Below the pieces are notes generated by a model. The model was not told where the DNA came from, did not search any database, and saw nothing but the letters and a program-made list of their open reading frames with translations. 64,000 nt of DNA from Cyclobacteriaceae bacterium (GTDB lineage Bacteria; Bacteroidota; Bacteroidia; Cytophagales; Cyclobacteriaceae): positions 45,152-109,151 of the forward strand of contig JAAUQL010000003.1 in assembly GCA_012033595.1 (NCBI GenBank). Reading direction: 5' to 3'. Made by a program: the position numbers and the translations under genes. Positions 8,734 to 18,120 of this stretch are shown one piece after another. How positions within the stretch are numbered: position 1 is the stretch's first letter; each line of letters starts with the position of its first letter.

Positions 8734-11160
8734 CTAATCACGGTTTACGGAACTACCTCCACTTTTATCAATTTCTACATCAGCATCGCCCCTATAACTT
8801 ACTTTGCTGGCGCCACTGCTTTTCACCACCAGTCGGTCACTTGCATATACCATGGCCGAGCCGGCACTGCTGGCTTCTATTTCGGTTTCGCTTACCAGAT
8901 ATTCGAAAGCACTAAACGTAGAAGCTCCCGATACATGAGCTTCCAGCCTGTCTCCGGTGCCACTGAGCTGGAGCTTGGAGGCCCCATCGACTTCCACAGT
9001 GACGGATGATACATTAGCATCGACAGCAGCAAAAGCCGCTCCATGGAGTTTAATATCCAAAAAATCCCCTGACATGCCAGAAACATATACTTTGCTCGCA
9101 CCGCTAAGTTCCAATGCTGAGATTTCGGGCATTGCAATATGAACCACGAGCTCATCTTCCCGCTTTATTTTACCATGCTTTCCATCATAATCGAGCGATA
9201 GTACCGATCCACCCATATGCACCTCCAGTTCGTCTACCATCTTTTTATTGCCACTAGCAACCACACGGTAGCTATCGCCCCGGCTTATCATTACTTTGAT
9301 GGCGCTACCCACTTCCACTTCACTAAACCCAGCCAACTCATGCTCAACCGAGTATCCAGAAATATCCCAGTCGTGCGACAAGGCATGTTCCTCAGAAGCC
9401 GTGAATTTTTCTATCGGGCAGGTTGTACACTTTAGCCCGCTTGAATCAAATGCCCAAACATTGTCGCGCATATCACTATCGCTGAACCCTTCTCTGAACA
9501 GGAAATTATCCTGGAGGTACTTCATGTCTTCTTCCATCACAAAGTTCTGACCGATAGGTATATATAAAGTAAGATCGACATGTTGCTTTCTAAAGCCACT
9601 GTTTGGATCCAGCTTAAAACTCGAATCAAAGCGAAACACCGAATCACTGATATCGATTCCATAATTTATCATTTTTGCATTATTCACCGCCTCGGTTCTC
9701 GAAGCTCCTGACGCAATGAATTCCTTTTCGAGTCTGACTACCGTGTCTTCGCTGCTTCTGATGCGCAAAGAAACCAGGTCGTATTCATCAGCCCCTATGT
9801 CATTGAGGCTAAGTTTCAGGGTTTTTCTATAAAGATCATACCTTTCCACATCGGTAAATCTGCCGGTTTCCCGCAAATTCCTGATAAAGGATGGAATGGT
9901 AAAGCTTAATATAATAATACTGATGAACCACAAAGCGAGAATTGACCAGCCCGCCCGGGCGTTGAGCACTCGCTTTTTCATTAGTACCATAAAACCCAAA
10001 ATGGAGGTAAAAAACGCAGGAATAATGAGCAACAATGCGAAGGCGATGACCGGTAATATGCTCAGGTCATTTTTAATTACCTCTAGAGGCAATGGAAACA
10101 TGGTGTTGAGGTCGCCTCCGGCGATCAATCCTACCAAAACGCCTAGTGCTATTAACACCACCAATATTCCACTGAGGCCAATTATGGCCAAAATAACGCC
10201 CATGACCACGCGCAGCGCCTCTACCAAAAATGACAGGAATGGACCGAGTGCCTGAGTTAAAAACTCAAATAATGCGGCAATCAATCTGAAAGGAAAAAGC
10301 AAAATTTTCATCAGCAGATTTTCCTCTCCCTCCGACACTTTCAGACTTTTCTTAATATTGGATTCAATATTGCTCAAGGTGACCGGCTGCCCCTGCATTT
10401 CCATTTTGTCTGTCAAGGTCTTGGCCTCTGGTAGTATAATCCACAAAATGATATACAAAATAAGACCCGTACCGGCAGCAAAAATGGCCACAAAAAACAA
10501 AATCCTGATAATGACCATATCCACTCCAAAATATGCCGCCACACCACTTGCTACCCCACCAAGTACTTTGGCATCCGGATCCCGGTACATCTTTTTTATT
10601 TTTTTGTGCTCAATGAGCTCATCGGAAGCTGGTACGGCTATCCACAAAATGATATAGGCTATGAACAAAAAGCCTGCAATAGATGGTAATATCCACACGC
10701 CAAAGAAAAGGATCACATAAATTAGCCGTACCCACAATGCGTCGGTATTTAAATAAAACGCAATTCCGGACAAGACTCCGGCTACCAATTTGCGCTTATT
10801 GTCGCGGTAGAGCTTTTTAGAAAATAGCGGTTCACCCTGACTTTCGCTTTCTTCTGATTCATTTTCCTGCGCAGCTATATATTCTGAGTCTTCTTCAGCT
10901 GCCTGAAAATCTTTGATGCTTCCCATAGTGGCAACCAGGCTATCCACATCTTCCAGCGCAATCACCTGTTTGCCTTCCTTTAGTTTAGAAAGAAAAATCT
11001 CAGCAATCCGTGTTTCGATGTCAGCAATGATCTCGTGGCTGTCTTCGAAGTTGGAAAAATATCTATTGATGGATTCCAGATAGGCTTTGAGCTTGTCGTA
11101 GCCATCTTCCTCTATATGAAATATGATCCCGCTGATATTGATACTTATATTTTTTTTCAT
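8734..11160 (-). CDS. PspC domain membrane protein with C-terminal GIN (DUF2807) domain
   Basis: An 808-residue membrane protein. Residues ~1-90 form a small conserved cytoplasmic domain. Two PspC units follow: one around LYRDNKRKLVAGVLSGIAFYL, the second around MYRDPDAKVLGGVASGVAAYFG, each ending in hydrophobic helices. Further membrane helices run to about residue 430. The C-terminal ~200 residues are a beta-solenoid GIN domain (SAIKVMISRGDSYRV, then repeats around LSGASKVYVSGMSG). PspC proteins sense envelope stress; the GIN domain is probably extracytoplasmic. The padR gene lies immediately upstream (8 bp), as is usual for this pair, so PadR probably controls it. Confidence 0.9.
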   Translation of the reverse strand: MKKNISINISGIIFHIEEDGYDKLKAYLESINRYFSNFEDSHEIIADIETRIAEIFLSKLKEGKQVIALEDVDSLVATMGSIKDFQAAEEDSEYIAAQENESEESESQGEPLFSKKLYRDNKRKLVAGVLSGIAFYLNTDALWVRLIYVILFFGVWILPSIAGFLFIAYIILWIAVPASDELIEHKKIKKMYRDPDAKVLGGVASGVAAYFGVDMVIIRILFFVAIFAAGTGLILYIILWIILPEAKTLTDKMEMQGQPVTLSNIESNIKKSLKVSEGEENLLMKILLFPFRLIAALFEFLTQALGPFLSFLVEALRVVMGVILAIIGLSGILVVLIALGVLVGLIAGGDLNTMFPLPLEVIKNDLSILPVIAFALLLIIPAFFTSILGFMVLMKKRVLNARAGWSILALWFISIIILSFTIPSFIRNLRETGRFTDVERYDLYRKTLKLSLNDIGADEYDLVSLRIRSSEDTVVRLEKEFIASGASRTEAVNNAKMINYGIDISDSVFRFDSSFKLDPNSGFRKQHVDLTLYIPIGQNFVMEEDMKYLQDNFLFREGFSDSDMRDNVWAFDSSGLKCTTCPIEKFTASEEHALSHDWDISGYSVEHELAGFSEVEVGSAIKVMISRGDSYRVVASGNKKMVDELEVHMGGSVLSLDYDGKHGKIKREDELVVHIAMPEISALELSGASKVYVSGMSGDFLDIKLHGAAFAAVDANVSSVTVEVDGASKLQLSGTGDRLEAHVSGASTFSAFEYLVSETEIEASSAGSAMVYASDRLVVKSSGASKVSYRGDADVEIDKSGGSSVNRD

Positions 11161-11168
11161 TGTTGTGC

Positions 11169-11531
11169 TTATTTAGAAGTCGTGGAATTGTTGTCAGAAT
11201 CGGTTTTTATGATTTTGTTGGTCGATTCAATCAGCACTTCCCAGGTTTCATCCAACTGACTCAAAAATGCTAATCCCTCTTCAGTTAGTTTAAAATACTT
11301 TCTTGGAGGCCCTGAAGTAGACTCCACCCATTTGTATTCGACCAGTCCGGCCTTTCGCAATCGTGTAAGTAAAGGATAGAGCGTACCTTCCACCACTATT
11401 ATTTTGGCCGAAGTCAATTCTTCGAGCATGTCTGAGGCATACACCTCGCCTCGGGCAATGATGTGCAAAATACAAAACTCAAGAATGCCCTTCCTCATCT
11501 GAACCTGCGTGTTTTCTACTTTCATAACCAT
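11169..11531 (-). CDS. PadR family transcriptional regulator
   Basis: A 120-residue winged-helix repressor of the short PadR type. After a conserved N-terminus (MRKGILEFCILHIIARGEVYASDMLEEL) comes the winged helix (VVEGTLYPLLTRLRKAGLVEYKW, SGPPRKYFKLTEEG), with a short C-terminal helix for dimerisation. It is the first gene of a two-gene operon with the PspC/GIN protein, the arrangement expected for an autoregulated repressor. An imperfect inverted repeat centred about 50 bp upstream (11567-11589) could be its operator. Confidence 0.93.
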   Translation of the reverse strand: MVMKVENTQVQMRKGILEFCILHIIARGEVYASDMLEELTSAKIIVVEGTLYPLLTRLRKAGLVEYKWVESTSGPPRKYFKLTEEGLAFLSQLDETWEVLIESTNKIIKTDSDNNSTTSK

Positions 11532-11810
11532 GTCAATATTCGTTGCATGAGTAATAATACGGAATTAGTACCTTGTATAGCCAAGTACTTAGTAAAAAAC
11601 ATTAGCTTGTATTAAACATTCTTTCTTTAATCCTAAATATACTGGCAAAATATGATTATAACCATGAGGAAATGCCCTGCCTAGCTCAACAACCGGCAGC
11701 TTTAGTTCAGATATGGTATTTGGTAAAGGAGTGGCTTCAACCGCAAAAAAGACAGAAGTAGCCCGCGCAAGAATGCAAAGGATGTTAAACTGAGGGTAGG
11801 GATAAAATCA
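11532..11810. other. Non-coding stretch upstream of padR
   Basis: Beyond the inverted repeat at 11567-11589, I see no reading frame with coding character, no RNA gene and no repeat in this stretch. Confidence 0.4.
11567..11589. promoter_or_regulatory. Possible PadR operator
   Basis: An imperfect inverted repeat: AGTAC-C-TTG (11567-11575) against CAAGTACT (11582-11589), with one bulged base and a six-base centre. It lies 36-58 bp upstream of the padR start. Position and symmetry suggest autoregulation; no binding data exist. Confidence 0.4.
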
Positions 11811-11845
11811 AAAAAAACCCTCAAAATCGATGTTTTGAGGGCTTG
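11811..11845 (-). terminator. Terminator of tRNA-Arg
   Basis: A nine-base-pair stem (CCCTCAAAA 11818-11826 with TTTTGAGGG 11833-11841) and a six-base loop. On the minus strand it ends in seven T's. It lies 17 bp past the 3' end of tRNA-Arg. Confidence 0.9.
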
Positions 11846-11857
11846 ATTTACTGAATG

Positions 11858-11931
11858 TGAACCCGGCGGGATTCGAACCCACAACCTCTTGATTCGTAGT
11901 CAAGGGCACTATCCAGTTATGCTACGGGTCC
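11858..11931 (-). tRNA. tRNA-Arg (anticodon ACG)
   Basis: A 74-nt cloverleaf on the minus strand. Acceptor GGACCCG pairs with CGGGTTC, with discriminator A. The anticodon stem CTTGA/TCAAG closes the loop CTACGAA, giving anticodon ACG. The T arm contains GGTTCGAATCC. The 3' CCA is not encoded. ACG is the form normally edited to ICG by TadA to read CGN codons. Confidence 0.95.
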
Positions 11932-12029
11932 AGGTGTTTTTAATTTGATATTTATTAAAACGGTCGCAAATTTAGGCAATAAAATCTCGTTATAAAAGAA
12001 ATTCTTATTTATCGTCATACAAAAAACAC

Positions 12030-12037
12030 TATCTTTG
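12030..12037 (+). promoter_or_regulatory. -7 element (TAnnTTTG) of the beta-barrel gene
   Basis: TATCTTTG lies 20 nt before the start codon at 12057 and matches the Bacteroidota -7 consensus. Confidence 0.5.
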
Positions 12038-12056
12038 TGCAACTAAAGCGTTTTTC

Positions 12057-12845
12057 ATGATCACACTTCAAAAAAAGACATTATTTTTATTTTTATTGTT
12101 TGCATGCTCTTCCATTTCGATAGCAGTTTTAGCACAAGAGAGCACCCCAAAAAATACCAAAGCAACCCGAGCCGGCAAATTAGTGAGCGAAAAAGCAGGC
12201 AGGCCTGATGTTCCCGGGGATTTAATGATCGAGATAGGCTTCACCTGGATGAATGACCACCCTGTAGGCCACGGCTTCAAGACCATGGCCAGCCGTACTT
12301 TTAATGCTTATTACCTTTATGATAAGCCTATCGGCGAAAGTGCATTTTCGTTCCATCCAGGTATAGGTGTAGGGACAGAAAAATACGCATTTGATAAAAA
12401 TTCTACCCTTGGCTATGGTCTCGATGACAATGGCAGCAAGGTAGTGCAATTTATTGACCTGGAAGATATATACGGCCAGGGCATAGCTTACCGCAAGTCA
12501 CAGATCAACGCCAACTATCTGGATATACCACTGGAGATCAGATGGATTTCACGCAAGTACGACCCCAAAAGGTCGCTTACCGTCACCATTGGTGGCAAAG
12601 CGGGGATATTATTTGATGCAAAAACCAAAGTAAAATATCTCGAGGATGGGGAGAAAAAAATCACCAAACAGAAAGAGAATTTTGAACTGAACCCCTTTCG
12701 TTATGGTGCCTATGCCAAACTGGGTTTCGGTGGTTTCAGCGCATATTACTACTATAGCTTTTCAACAACCTTTAAAAAAGACAAGGGCCCTCTGGCCACA
12801 ACAATGTTTCCGATGACGATTGGCTTGTCTCTGGCTTTATTTTAG
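12057..12845 (+). CDS. Outer-membrane beta-barrel protein
   Basis: A 262-residue secreted protein. The N-terminal signal peptide (hydrophobic LFLFLLFACSSISIAV, cleavage near VLAQ) precedes alternating amphipathic strands typical of small eight- to ten-strand barrels of the Bacteroidota PorT/OMP_b-brl type (FSFHPGIGVGTEKY, LTVTIGGKAGILFDAKTK, YGAYAKLGFGGFSAYYYYS). It ends in a hydrophobic strand with terminal Phe (MTIGLSLALF), as barrel proteins recognised by the Bam complex usually do. It stands alone, with its own promoter element and terminator. The substrate or role is unknown. Confidence 0.8.
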   Translation: MITLQKKTLFLFLLFACSSISIAVLAQESTPKNTKATRAGKLVSEKAGRPDVPGDLMIEIGFTWMNDHPVGHGFKTMASRTFNAYYLYDKPIGESAFSFHPGIGVGTEKYAFDKNSTLGYGLDDNGSKVVQFIDLEDIYGQGIAYRKSQINANYLDIPLEIRWISRKYDPKRSLTVTIGGKAGILFDAKTKVKYLEDGEKKITKQKENFELNPFRYGAYAKLGFGGFSAYYYYSFSTTFKKDKGPLATTMFPMTIGLSLALF

Positions 12846-12867
12846 AATTTACCTTATTATATCTGCC

Positions 12868-12903
12868 AACCTCCCTCCTATACCCTGGTGGGAGGTTTTT
12901 TTA
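12868..12903 (+). terminator. Terminator of the beta-barrel gene
   Basis: AACCTCCC (12868-12875) pairs with GGGAGGTT (12890-12897), followed by a T-run; 23 bp after the stop. Confidence 0.9.
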
Positions 12904-13186
12904 TTTTCGCATGTGAGGAAAAGCATGGCAAGAAACTAGTGCCTGAAAAAATTAAGTCCGCGATGTAGGGTAAAAGAAAGTAACAAGCAAGGACTATCTC
13001 ACTTATGGTTGGCGAGAAGTAGATTGATTCACGGTTTGTCTTTTCGCCGATTCATACGCCAACTTTATCAGCCTTATGCCATTCAAAGCACGGGGTAACA
13101 TAAAAGGAAAATCCGGGTGAATTACCTGGAAACATGAGAATTGAAATTATGCAGCTATCCCTTTTAATATAAATTAAGCGGCAAAG
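12904..13186. other. Non-coding stretch between convergent genes
   Basis: About 280 bp after the terminator, before the end of the PAP2-like gene. Only frames shorter than about 20 codons occur. I see no RNA gene or strong hairpin. Confidence 0.4.
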
Positions 13187-13807
13187 CTACATGAAATAAA
13201 AAAGTGAGCCGTAACAAATTGCCAGGCCCAGCACAAGGCCCGCATAAACTTGCATGGGTGTATGCACCTGCAACGCTAATCTAGAATAGGCAATAAGTCC
13301 GGCAGTAGCCACCAACAATGCCAGCAAGTACGCAAAATAAGGTATGGGGTAAACCATGTGCATAGCCAATACAAAGCCAAGTGTTCCTCCTATACCCGTG
13401 GAATGAATACTAATTTTCCAAAAGAGGGTAATGAGTGTAAGTAAGAGCAACAAACCCGTAACAGTGGCAAATATTAGGAATATCAGGTGGTTGATCTGCA
13501 ACTTTGCATAAAACATATAAGCTGTAATGCCATAAAAGCAAGTGACAAAAATAAAAGGAACGATACGTTGCCGGCGTCTGTAAAGACTCAAATCGCTGAT
13601 AAAATTGGAAACGCGCAAGGTGCCAATGCTAATGGCGGGGATGATGAAGGTGACGATAAAAATTACTGCCAATACCTGCATTAATGCTTCCTTTTGAATT
13701 GGTTGCAGTAGCGAAGCTGCAAACATGATGATGAAAAGAAAAAGGTAGGTAGGCATCAATAATGGGTGAAATACCCAGGAAATGATGTGTGCCGATTTGT
13801 CTCTCAC
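13187..13807 (-). CDS. PAP2-like integral membrane protein with degenerate active site
   Basis: A 206-residue protein with about six membrane helices. Its layout resembles PAP2-superfamily phosphatases: RRRQRIVP in place of KxxxxxxRP, SIHSTG in place of PSGH, and SRLALQVHTPMQV in place of SRxxxxxHxxxD. The third motif keeps Ser-Arg and His but has Gln where the catalytic-triad Asp should be, and the second lacks the PSGH glycine-histidine order. It may bind lipid phosphates without classical chemistry or use a variant mechanism. Its start overlaps the rpoN stop by one base, so the two are probably translationally coupled. Confidence 0.65.
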   Translation of the reverse strand: MRDKSAHIISWVFHPLLMPTYLFLFIIMFAASLLQPIQKEALMQVLAVIFIVTFIIPAISIGTLRVSNFISDLSLYRRRQRIVPFIFVTCFYGITAYMFYAKLQINHLIFLIFATVTGLLLLLTLITLFWKISIHSTGIGGTLGFVLAMHMVYPIPYFAYLLALLVATAGLIAYSRLALQVHTPMQVYAGLVLGLAICYGSLFYFM

Positions 13808-15252
13808 TATAATTCCTTTCGAAGTCTGGCTACCGGTATATTTAGCTGTTCGCGGTATTTGGCCACGGTGCGGCGCGCAATATTATAACCTTTATCATTT
13901 AACATTTTTTCCAGCTTATCATCCGAAAGCGGTTTTTTCTTATCTTCCTCATCTATCATTTCTTTGAGAATATGCTTCACCTCTCTGCTACTGACGTCGT
14001 CGCCCGAATCTGTGGCAATACCTTCTGAGAAAAAATACTTTAGGGGATAAATGCCAAATTCCGTCTGTACAGATTTACTATTAGCCACACGCGAAACGGT
14101 GGATATATCCATATTTATCTCATTGGCTATATCCTTAAGGATCATGGGTTTTAATTTGCTTTCGTCGCCGGTAAGGAAAAAATCGAACTGAAAATTGACA
14201 ATGGAGCGCATGGTATAAAGCAAGGTATGCTGCCGCTGTTTGATGGCATCTATAAACCACCGGGCAGCATCCAACTTTTGCTTCACGAAAGTGGCCGTTT
14301 CTCGCAGCTTTTTATCTTTCTTATTAGACTTGTCGTAAGTCTGCATCATTTCAGAATAGGATCTGGAGATTTTTAACTCTGGCGCATTGCGCGAATTGAG
14401 GGTAAGTTCCAGTTTTCCATTGTTGTTGGTGAGAATAAAATCCGGGATGAGGTATTGAGTTTTCACCAATTCTCCCGAGGAGCCTCCTGGTTTGGGGTTG
14501 AGCCTGGTGATCAGGTTGATGGCTGCCTTCAGATGCTCTTCATCATCGATGTTGAGCTTTTTAATGATTTTATCATAATGCTTTTTGGTGAAATCGATGA
14601 AGCAGTCTTCGATGATGGCAATGGCCAGCGTAACATCAGGGGTGTGGTCTAGTTTTCTCTCCAACTGTAGGAGGAGACATTCCTGCAAATTGCGGGCAGC
14701 TATACCGGGAGGATCGAAAGACTGGATTTTTCGAAGTATTTCTTCGAGCTCATCCAGGTCTGTTTCTATGTTCATGCTAAAGGCCAGATCGTTGATGATG
14801 GCTTCGAGCTCACGTCTGATGTACCCGTCGTTTTCGAGGCTGCCTATAAGCTGCATTCCTATTTTTTCCTGCCGCTCGTCCAGCCCTAAAAATCCAAGTT
14901 GGGATATGAGCTGGTCATTGAGGGTAGAAGACGTGGCAATGGGCATTTCACGGTCTTCTTCGTCGGGGCTGTTGCCGTCGCCCTGCATTTTATATCCTGA
15001 ATAGTCGTCAGAGAGGTAATCTTCAAAGTTGATTTCATCATCATTCGACTCTGTTTTTTCTTCAAATTCATCAGCCTGATCGGCAATTTCTTCTCCCTCT
15101 TCACGTCCTTCTTCCAAAGCCGGGTTAGACTCAAGTTCTTCTTCTATCCTGGTTTCCAGCTCTACGGTAGGCACTTGCAGCAGTTTGATAAACTGTATCT
15201 GCTGCGGTGAAAGTTTCTGACTTAAGGTTTGAATTAGTCCAAGCTTTTGCAT
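13807..15252 (-). CDS. rpoN: RNA polymerase sigma-54 factor
   Basis: A 481-residue sigma-54. The N-terminal glutamine-rich activator-interacting region is clear ([21 protein letters not shown], then [18 protein letters not shown]). An acidic linker (~50-100) and the core-binding domain follow, then a helix-turn-helix ([20 protein letters not shown]). The C-terminal RpoN box reads [15 protein letters not shown]. It directs transcription from -24/-12 promoters when an AAA+ activator is present; no such activator is encoded in this window. Confidence 0.97.
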   Translation of the reverse strand: MQKLGLIQTLSQKLSPQQIQFIKLLQVPTVELETRIEEELESNPALEEGREEGEEIADQADEFEEKTESNDDEINFEDYLSDDYSGYKMQGDGNSPDEEDREMPIATSSTLNDQLISQLGFLGLDERQEKIGMQLIGSLENDGYIRRELEAIINDLAFSMNIETDLDELEEILRKIQSFDPPGIAARNLQECLLLQLERKLDHTPDVTLAIAIIEDCFIDFTKKHYDKIIKKLNIDDEEHLKAAINLITRLNPKPGGSSGELVKTQYLIPDFILTNNNGKLELTLNSRNAPELKISRSYSEMMQTYDKSNKKDKKLRETATFVKQKLDAARWFIDAIKQRQHTLLYTMRSIVNFQFDFFLTGDESKLKPMILKDIANEINMDISTVSRVANSKSVQTEFGIYPLKYFFSEGIATDSGDDVSSREVKHILKEMIDEEDKKKPLSDDKLEKMLNDKGYNIARRTVAKYREQLNIPVARLRKEL

Positions 15253-15381
15253 ATTGCGCTATTGGTATCCCTTTTTTGGGTCAAATTTAAAACTTTTCAT
15301 TGATTCTTTAAACATACTTTTCGCTGACGATAAATCAACTCAATTAACCAGGGTTTGCCCACAGAGGTTCAATTCTTTTTT

Positions 15382-15389
15382 TAAATTTG
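15382..15389 (+). promoter_or_regulatory. asnS -7 element (TAnnTTTG)
   Basis: TAAATTTG lies 39 nt before the asnS ATG and matches the Bacteroidota -7 consensus. A TTTG at 15354-15357 is a few bases too far upstream to be an ideal -33 partner. Confidence 0.45.
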
Positions 15390-15427
15390 CGCTTTATTTT
15401 AATTTTTTGATAAGGAACAAAACGATT

Positions 15428-16872
15428 ATGGCCAAGCGCATAAAAATAAAAGAGCTGTTGTCATCGCCTCAAACAGATACGGAAATCAATGTGAAAGGAT
15501 GGGTAAGGACAAGACGTGGGAACAAGAATGTGGCTTTTATCGCCATAAATGACGGATCTACCATTCACAATATCCAGGCCGTGGCAGATTTGGGGCAGGT
15601 GAGTGAAGCGCTTTTGAAGAAAGTGACCACAGGAGCCTGTGTCTCCGTCACTGGCGATTTGGTGGCTTCGCAAGGCAGTGGTCAGTCAGTGGAAATTCTG
15701 GTAAAAGAGCTGGAGGTGTTGGGTGAGGCCAATCCGGAGGAGTATCCGCTACAACCCAAGAAACACTCGCTGGAATTTTTGCGGGAAATAGCCCATTTAC
15801 GTCCGCGTACCAGTACGTTTAGTGCTGTGCTGCGCATGCGTCATGCCATGATCTTTGCCGTGCACAAATTCTTCAATGATAAAGGATTTATCAATTTGCA
15901 TACGCCTATTATCACCGGCTCAGATGCCGAAGGAGCAGGCGAGATGTTTAGAGTCACCACCTCGACGTAGAAAATCCGCCAAAAAACCAGGAAGGCAAAG
16001 TAGATTATACGCAGGATTTTTTTGGACGGGAAACCAACCTTACGGTCTCGGGACAGCTCGAAGGCGAACTTGGCGCCATGGCCCTCTCTGATATTTATAC
16101 CTTTGGGCCAACCTTTCGGGCCGAAAATTCCAATACTTCCAGGCACCTTGCCGAATTTTGGATGATTGAGCCTGAGATGGCTTTTTACGAACTCGAAGAT
16201 AATATGGATCTGGCGGAGGAATTTCTCACCTACCTTGCACAATACGCGCTTGATCATTGCCAGGAAGATCTTAAGTTTTTGAATGACAGGGCGCTGGACG
16301 AGGAGAAAAATTTGAAACAGGAAGAACGAAGCGAACTGTCACTCCTGGAACGCCTGCAGTTTGTCATCGACAACGACTTCGAAAGAGTATCTTATACCGA
16401 GGCCATTGAAATACTGAGAAATTCCAACCAGAACAAAAAGAAGCGTTTTAAATATACCATCGATGCTTGGGGAGCTGATCTGCAGTCGGAGCATGAGCGG
16501 TATTTGGTAGAATCTCACTTTAAAAAACCAGTGATATTATACAATTACCCCAAAGACATAAAGGCATTTTATATGAGGCAAAACGAAGATGGCAAGACGG
16601 TAAGGGCCATGGATATTTTGTTTCCAGGTATTGGCGAGATAATCGGGGGCTCACAACGTGAAGAGCGATACGATGTACTCAAAGCCAGGATCCACGAAAT
16701 GCATATTCCTGAAGAAAGCATGTGGTGGTACCTGGAAACCAGAAAATTTGGTACCGCACCACATAGTGGCTTTGGCCTGGGCTTTGAAAGGCTAATGATT
16801 TTTATGACGGGCATGAAAAATATCAGAGACGTGATACCCTTTCCCAGGACACCTGGAAACGCGGCATTCTAA
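15428..16872 (+). CDS. asnS: Asparagine--tRNA ligase (one frameshift in this sequence)
   Basis: A class IIb synthetase that charges tRNA-Asn. The N-terminal OB-fold anticodon-binding domain ([25 protein letters not shown]) and part of the catalytic core read from 15428. The frame then breaks at 15960-15961, where CC should be CCC: restoring one C turns VTTST-stop into [15 protein letters not shown] and joins the rest of the core ([25 protein letters not shown]; motif 3 [13 protein letters not shown]). The corrected gene is 482 codons including stop. I chose the ATG at 15428 because [11 protein letters not shown] is the family N-terminus. The break is almost certainly a sequencing error. Confidence 0.95.
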
Positions 16873-16877
16873 AAAAT

Positions 16878-17252
16878 TTATTGCTTACGGAATTTGAAGG
16901 CCTTATTGTACCGGGCTACCTCGTCTTTGATGATAATGAGATAGTATCCTGAGTGGAGATCTTTTACACTGATCTTAAATTTATTGGGGTTTATTTCATC
17001 CCACTCAAACTTCAATTTATTGCCAATGATATTATACATCTCTACTTCCACATGCTTCAGATGAGAGTTTTTCAGATGGACAATCAGATGGTCAACAGCG
17101 GGATTGGGGTATAATTCCACATCAGTCGAAATCTGTAGGCTTTCTTTTTTAAGGTTGGGCAGTTCACTCTTATTGCCTTCCACGGGCAATCCCTGGGCAA
17201 AAAGCTGAAAACTTAAACAAATGAAAATGAGAAAGGTAGAGTAGAATTTCAT
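16878..17252 (-). CDS. Small secreted protein consisting mainly of a T9SS type A sorting domain
   Basis: Only 124 residues. A signal peptide occupies residues 1-~20 (FLIFICLSFQLFAQ). A ~25-residue polar linker leads straight into a C-terminal type IX secretion sorting domain of about 80 residues, with the hallmark LYPNPA, then YNIIGN and SGYYLIIIKD and a basic end (NKAFKFRKQ). This domain normally directs a large cargo across the outer membrane, after which it is cleaved or the cargo is attached to surface lipopolysaccharide. Here almost no cargo is present. It converges on asnS with a 5-bp gap. It could be a small surface protein or a remnant. Confidence 0.85.
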   Translation of the reverse strand: MKFYSTFLIFICLSFQLFAQGLPVEGNKSELPNLKKESLQISTDVELYPNPAVDHLIVHLKNSHLKHVEVEMYNIIGNKLKFEWDEINPNKFKISVKDLHSGYYLIIIKDEVARYNKAFKFRKQ

Positions 17253-17473
17253 TATTCCATAAAGTATATTTTATTGTTTTACCACATCAAAAATAAGGCC
17301 ACTACACGTAAAATTGTAGCCTAGTTAACGCAAAGATAGGCACATTGTTTAAATGTAGGTTAGCTGAGGGTAAAAATAAGTTTGCATAATTGCTTTTTTT
17401 TGCGCCGCCAGGTTGCTCATCATTGTTCATATTTCATGCATTAAAAAACGTAAAATCCATAATATATTCACTC

Positions 17474-18088
17474 ATGGACTCAGATAACACCCTGATCGTA
17501 TTCGTAAAAAACCCAAAATTGGGTGAGGTTAAAACCAGGCTGGCGCGCACCATTGGCCAGCAGCAAGCCCTCAGTGTCTATCATACATTATTACGTATAT
17601 GCCATGATACCGTAGTTCCGCTTTCAGTCAGAAAAACCATCTTCTATTCGGACGAAATCACAGAAAATGACATATGGGAAGACACACTTTTCGAGAAGTA
17701 TGTACAGCGAGGCAGAGATATAGGTGAGCGGATGTTCAATGCCATTAGCGATTGTAATGAGGGTGCCGAAGGCGCTATGTGCCTCATTGGTACTGATATC
17801 CCAGATCTTTCTAAAGAAATTATTGACAGCGCTTTTGAACTGCTTACTTATAACGATGTGGTGATTGGCCCGGCGGAAGATGGTGGTTATTACCTGATTG
17901 CTATGCGCAAGCCCGTCAAAGAAATTTTTGTTGATAAAACCTGGGGAACCGGAATGGTATTGAAGGAAACCCTCGCTGAGCTTGAAAAATCAGCACTAAC
18001 ATTTAAATTGTTACCGGTACTCAACGATATAGATACAATCGAAGATATCCGAAATGGTGGCTATAATTATCTGTTGCAAGGTGGATGA
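17474..18088 (+). CDS. TIGR04282 (DUF2064) glycosyltransferase-fold protein
   Basis: A 204-residue protein with a nucleotide-diphospho-sugar transferase fold. The N-terminal LIVFVKNPKLGEVKTRLARTIG is the family signature, followed by CLIGTDIPDLS and GPAEDGGYYLIAM with metal-binding acidic residues, and a late DIDTIEDI. The ATG at 17474 fits the family start; the frame is open further upstream but without homology. TIGR04282 members are annotated as arsenosugar-biosynthesis-associated glycosyltransferases, but no arsenic genes lie nearby, so the substrate is unknown. Confidence 0.85.
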   Translation: MDSDNTLIVFVKNPKLGEVKTRLARTIGQQQALSVYHTLLRICHDTVVPLSVRKTIFYSDEITENDIWEDTLFEKYVQRGRDIGERMFNAISDCNEGAEGAMCLIGTDIPDLSKEIIDSAFELLTYNDVVIGPAEDGGYYLIAMRKPVKEIFVDKTWGTGMVLKETLAELEKSALTFKLLPVLNDIDTIEDIRNGGYNYLLQGG

Positions 18089-18120
18089 TGCCCTGGGGTT
18101 TTGATTTGCAGATGATTTGT

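Noticed and set aside
15950..15970. Programmed ribosomal frameshift in asnS
   Set aside because: There is no slippery heptamer or stimulatory structure, and the same one-base pattern recurs in unrelated genes across the window.
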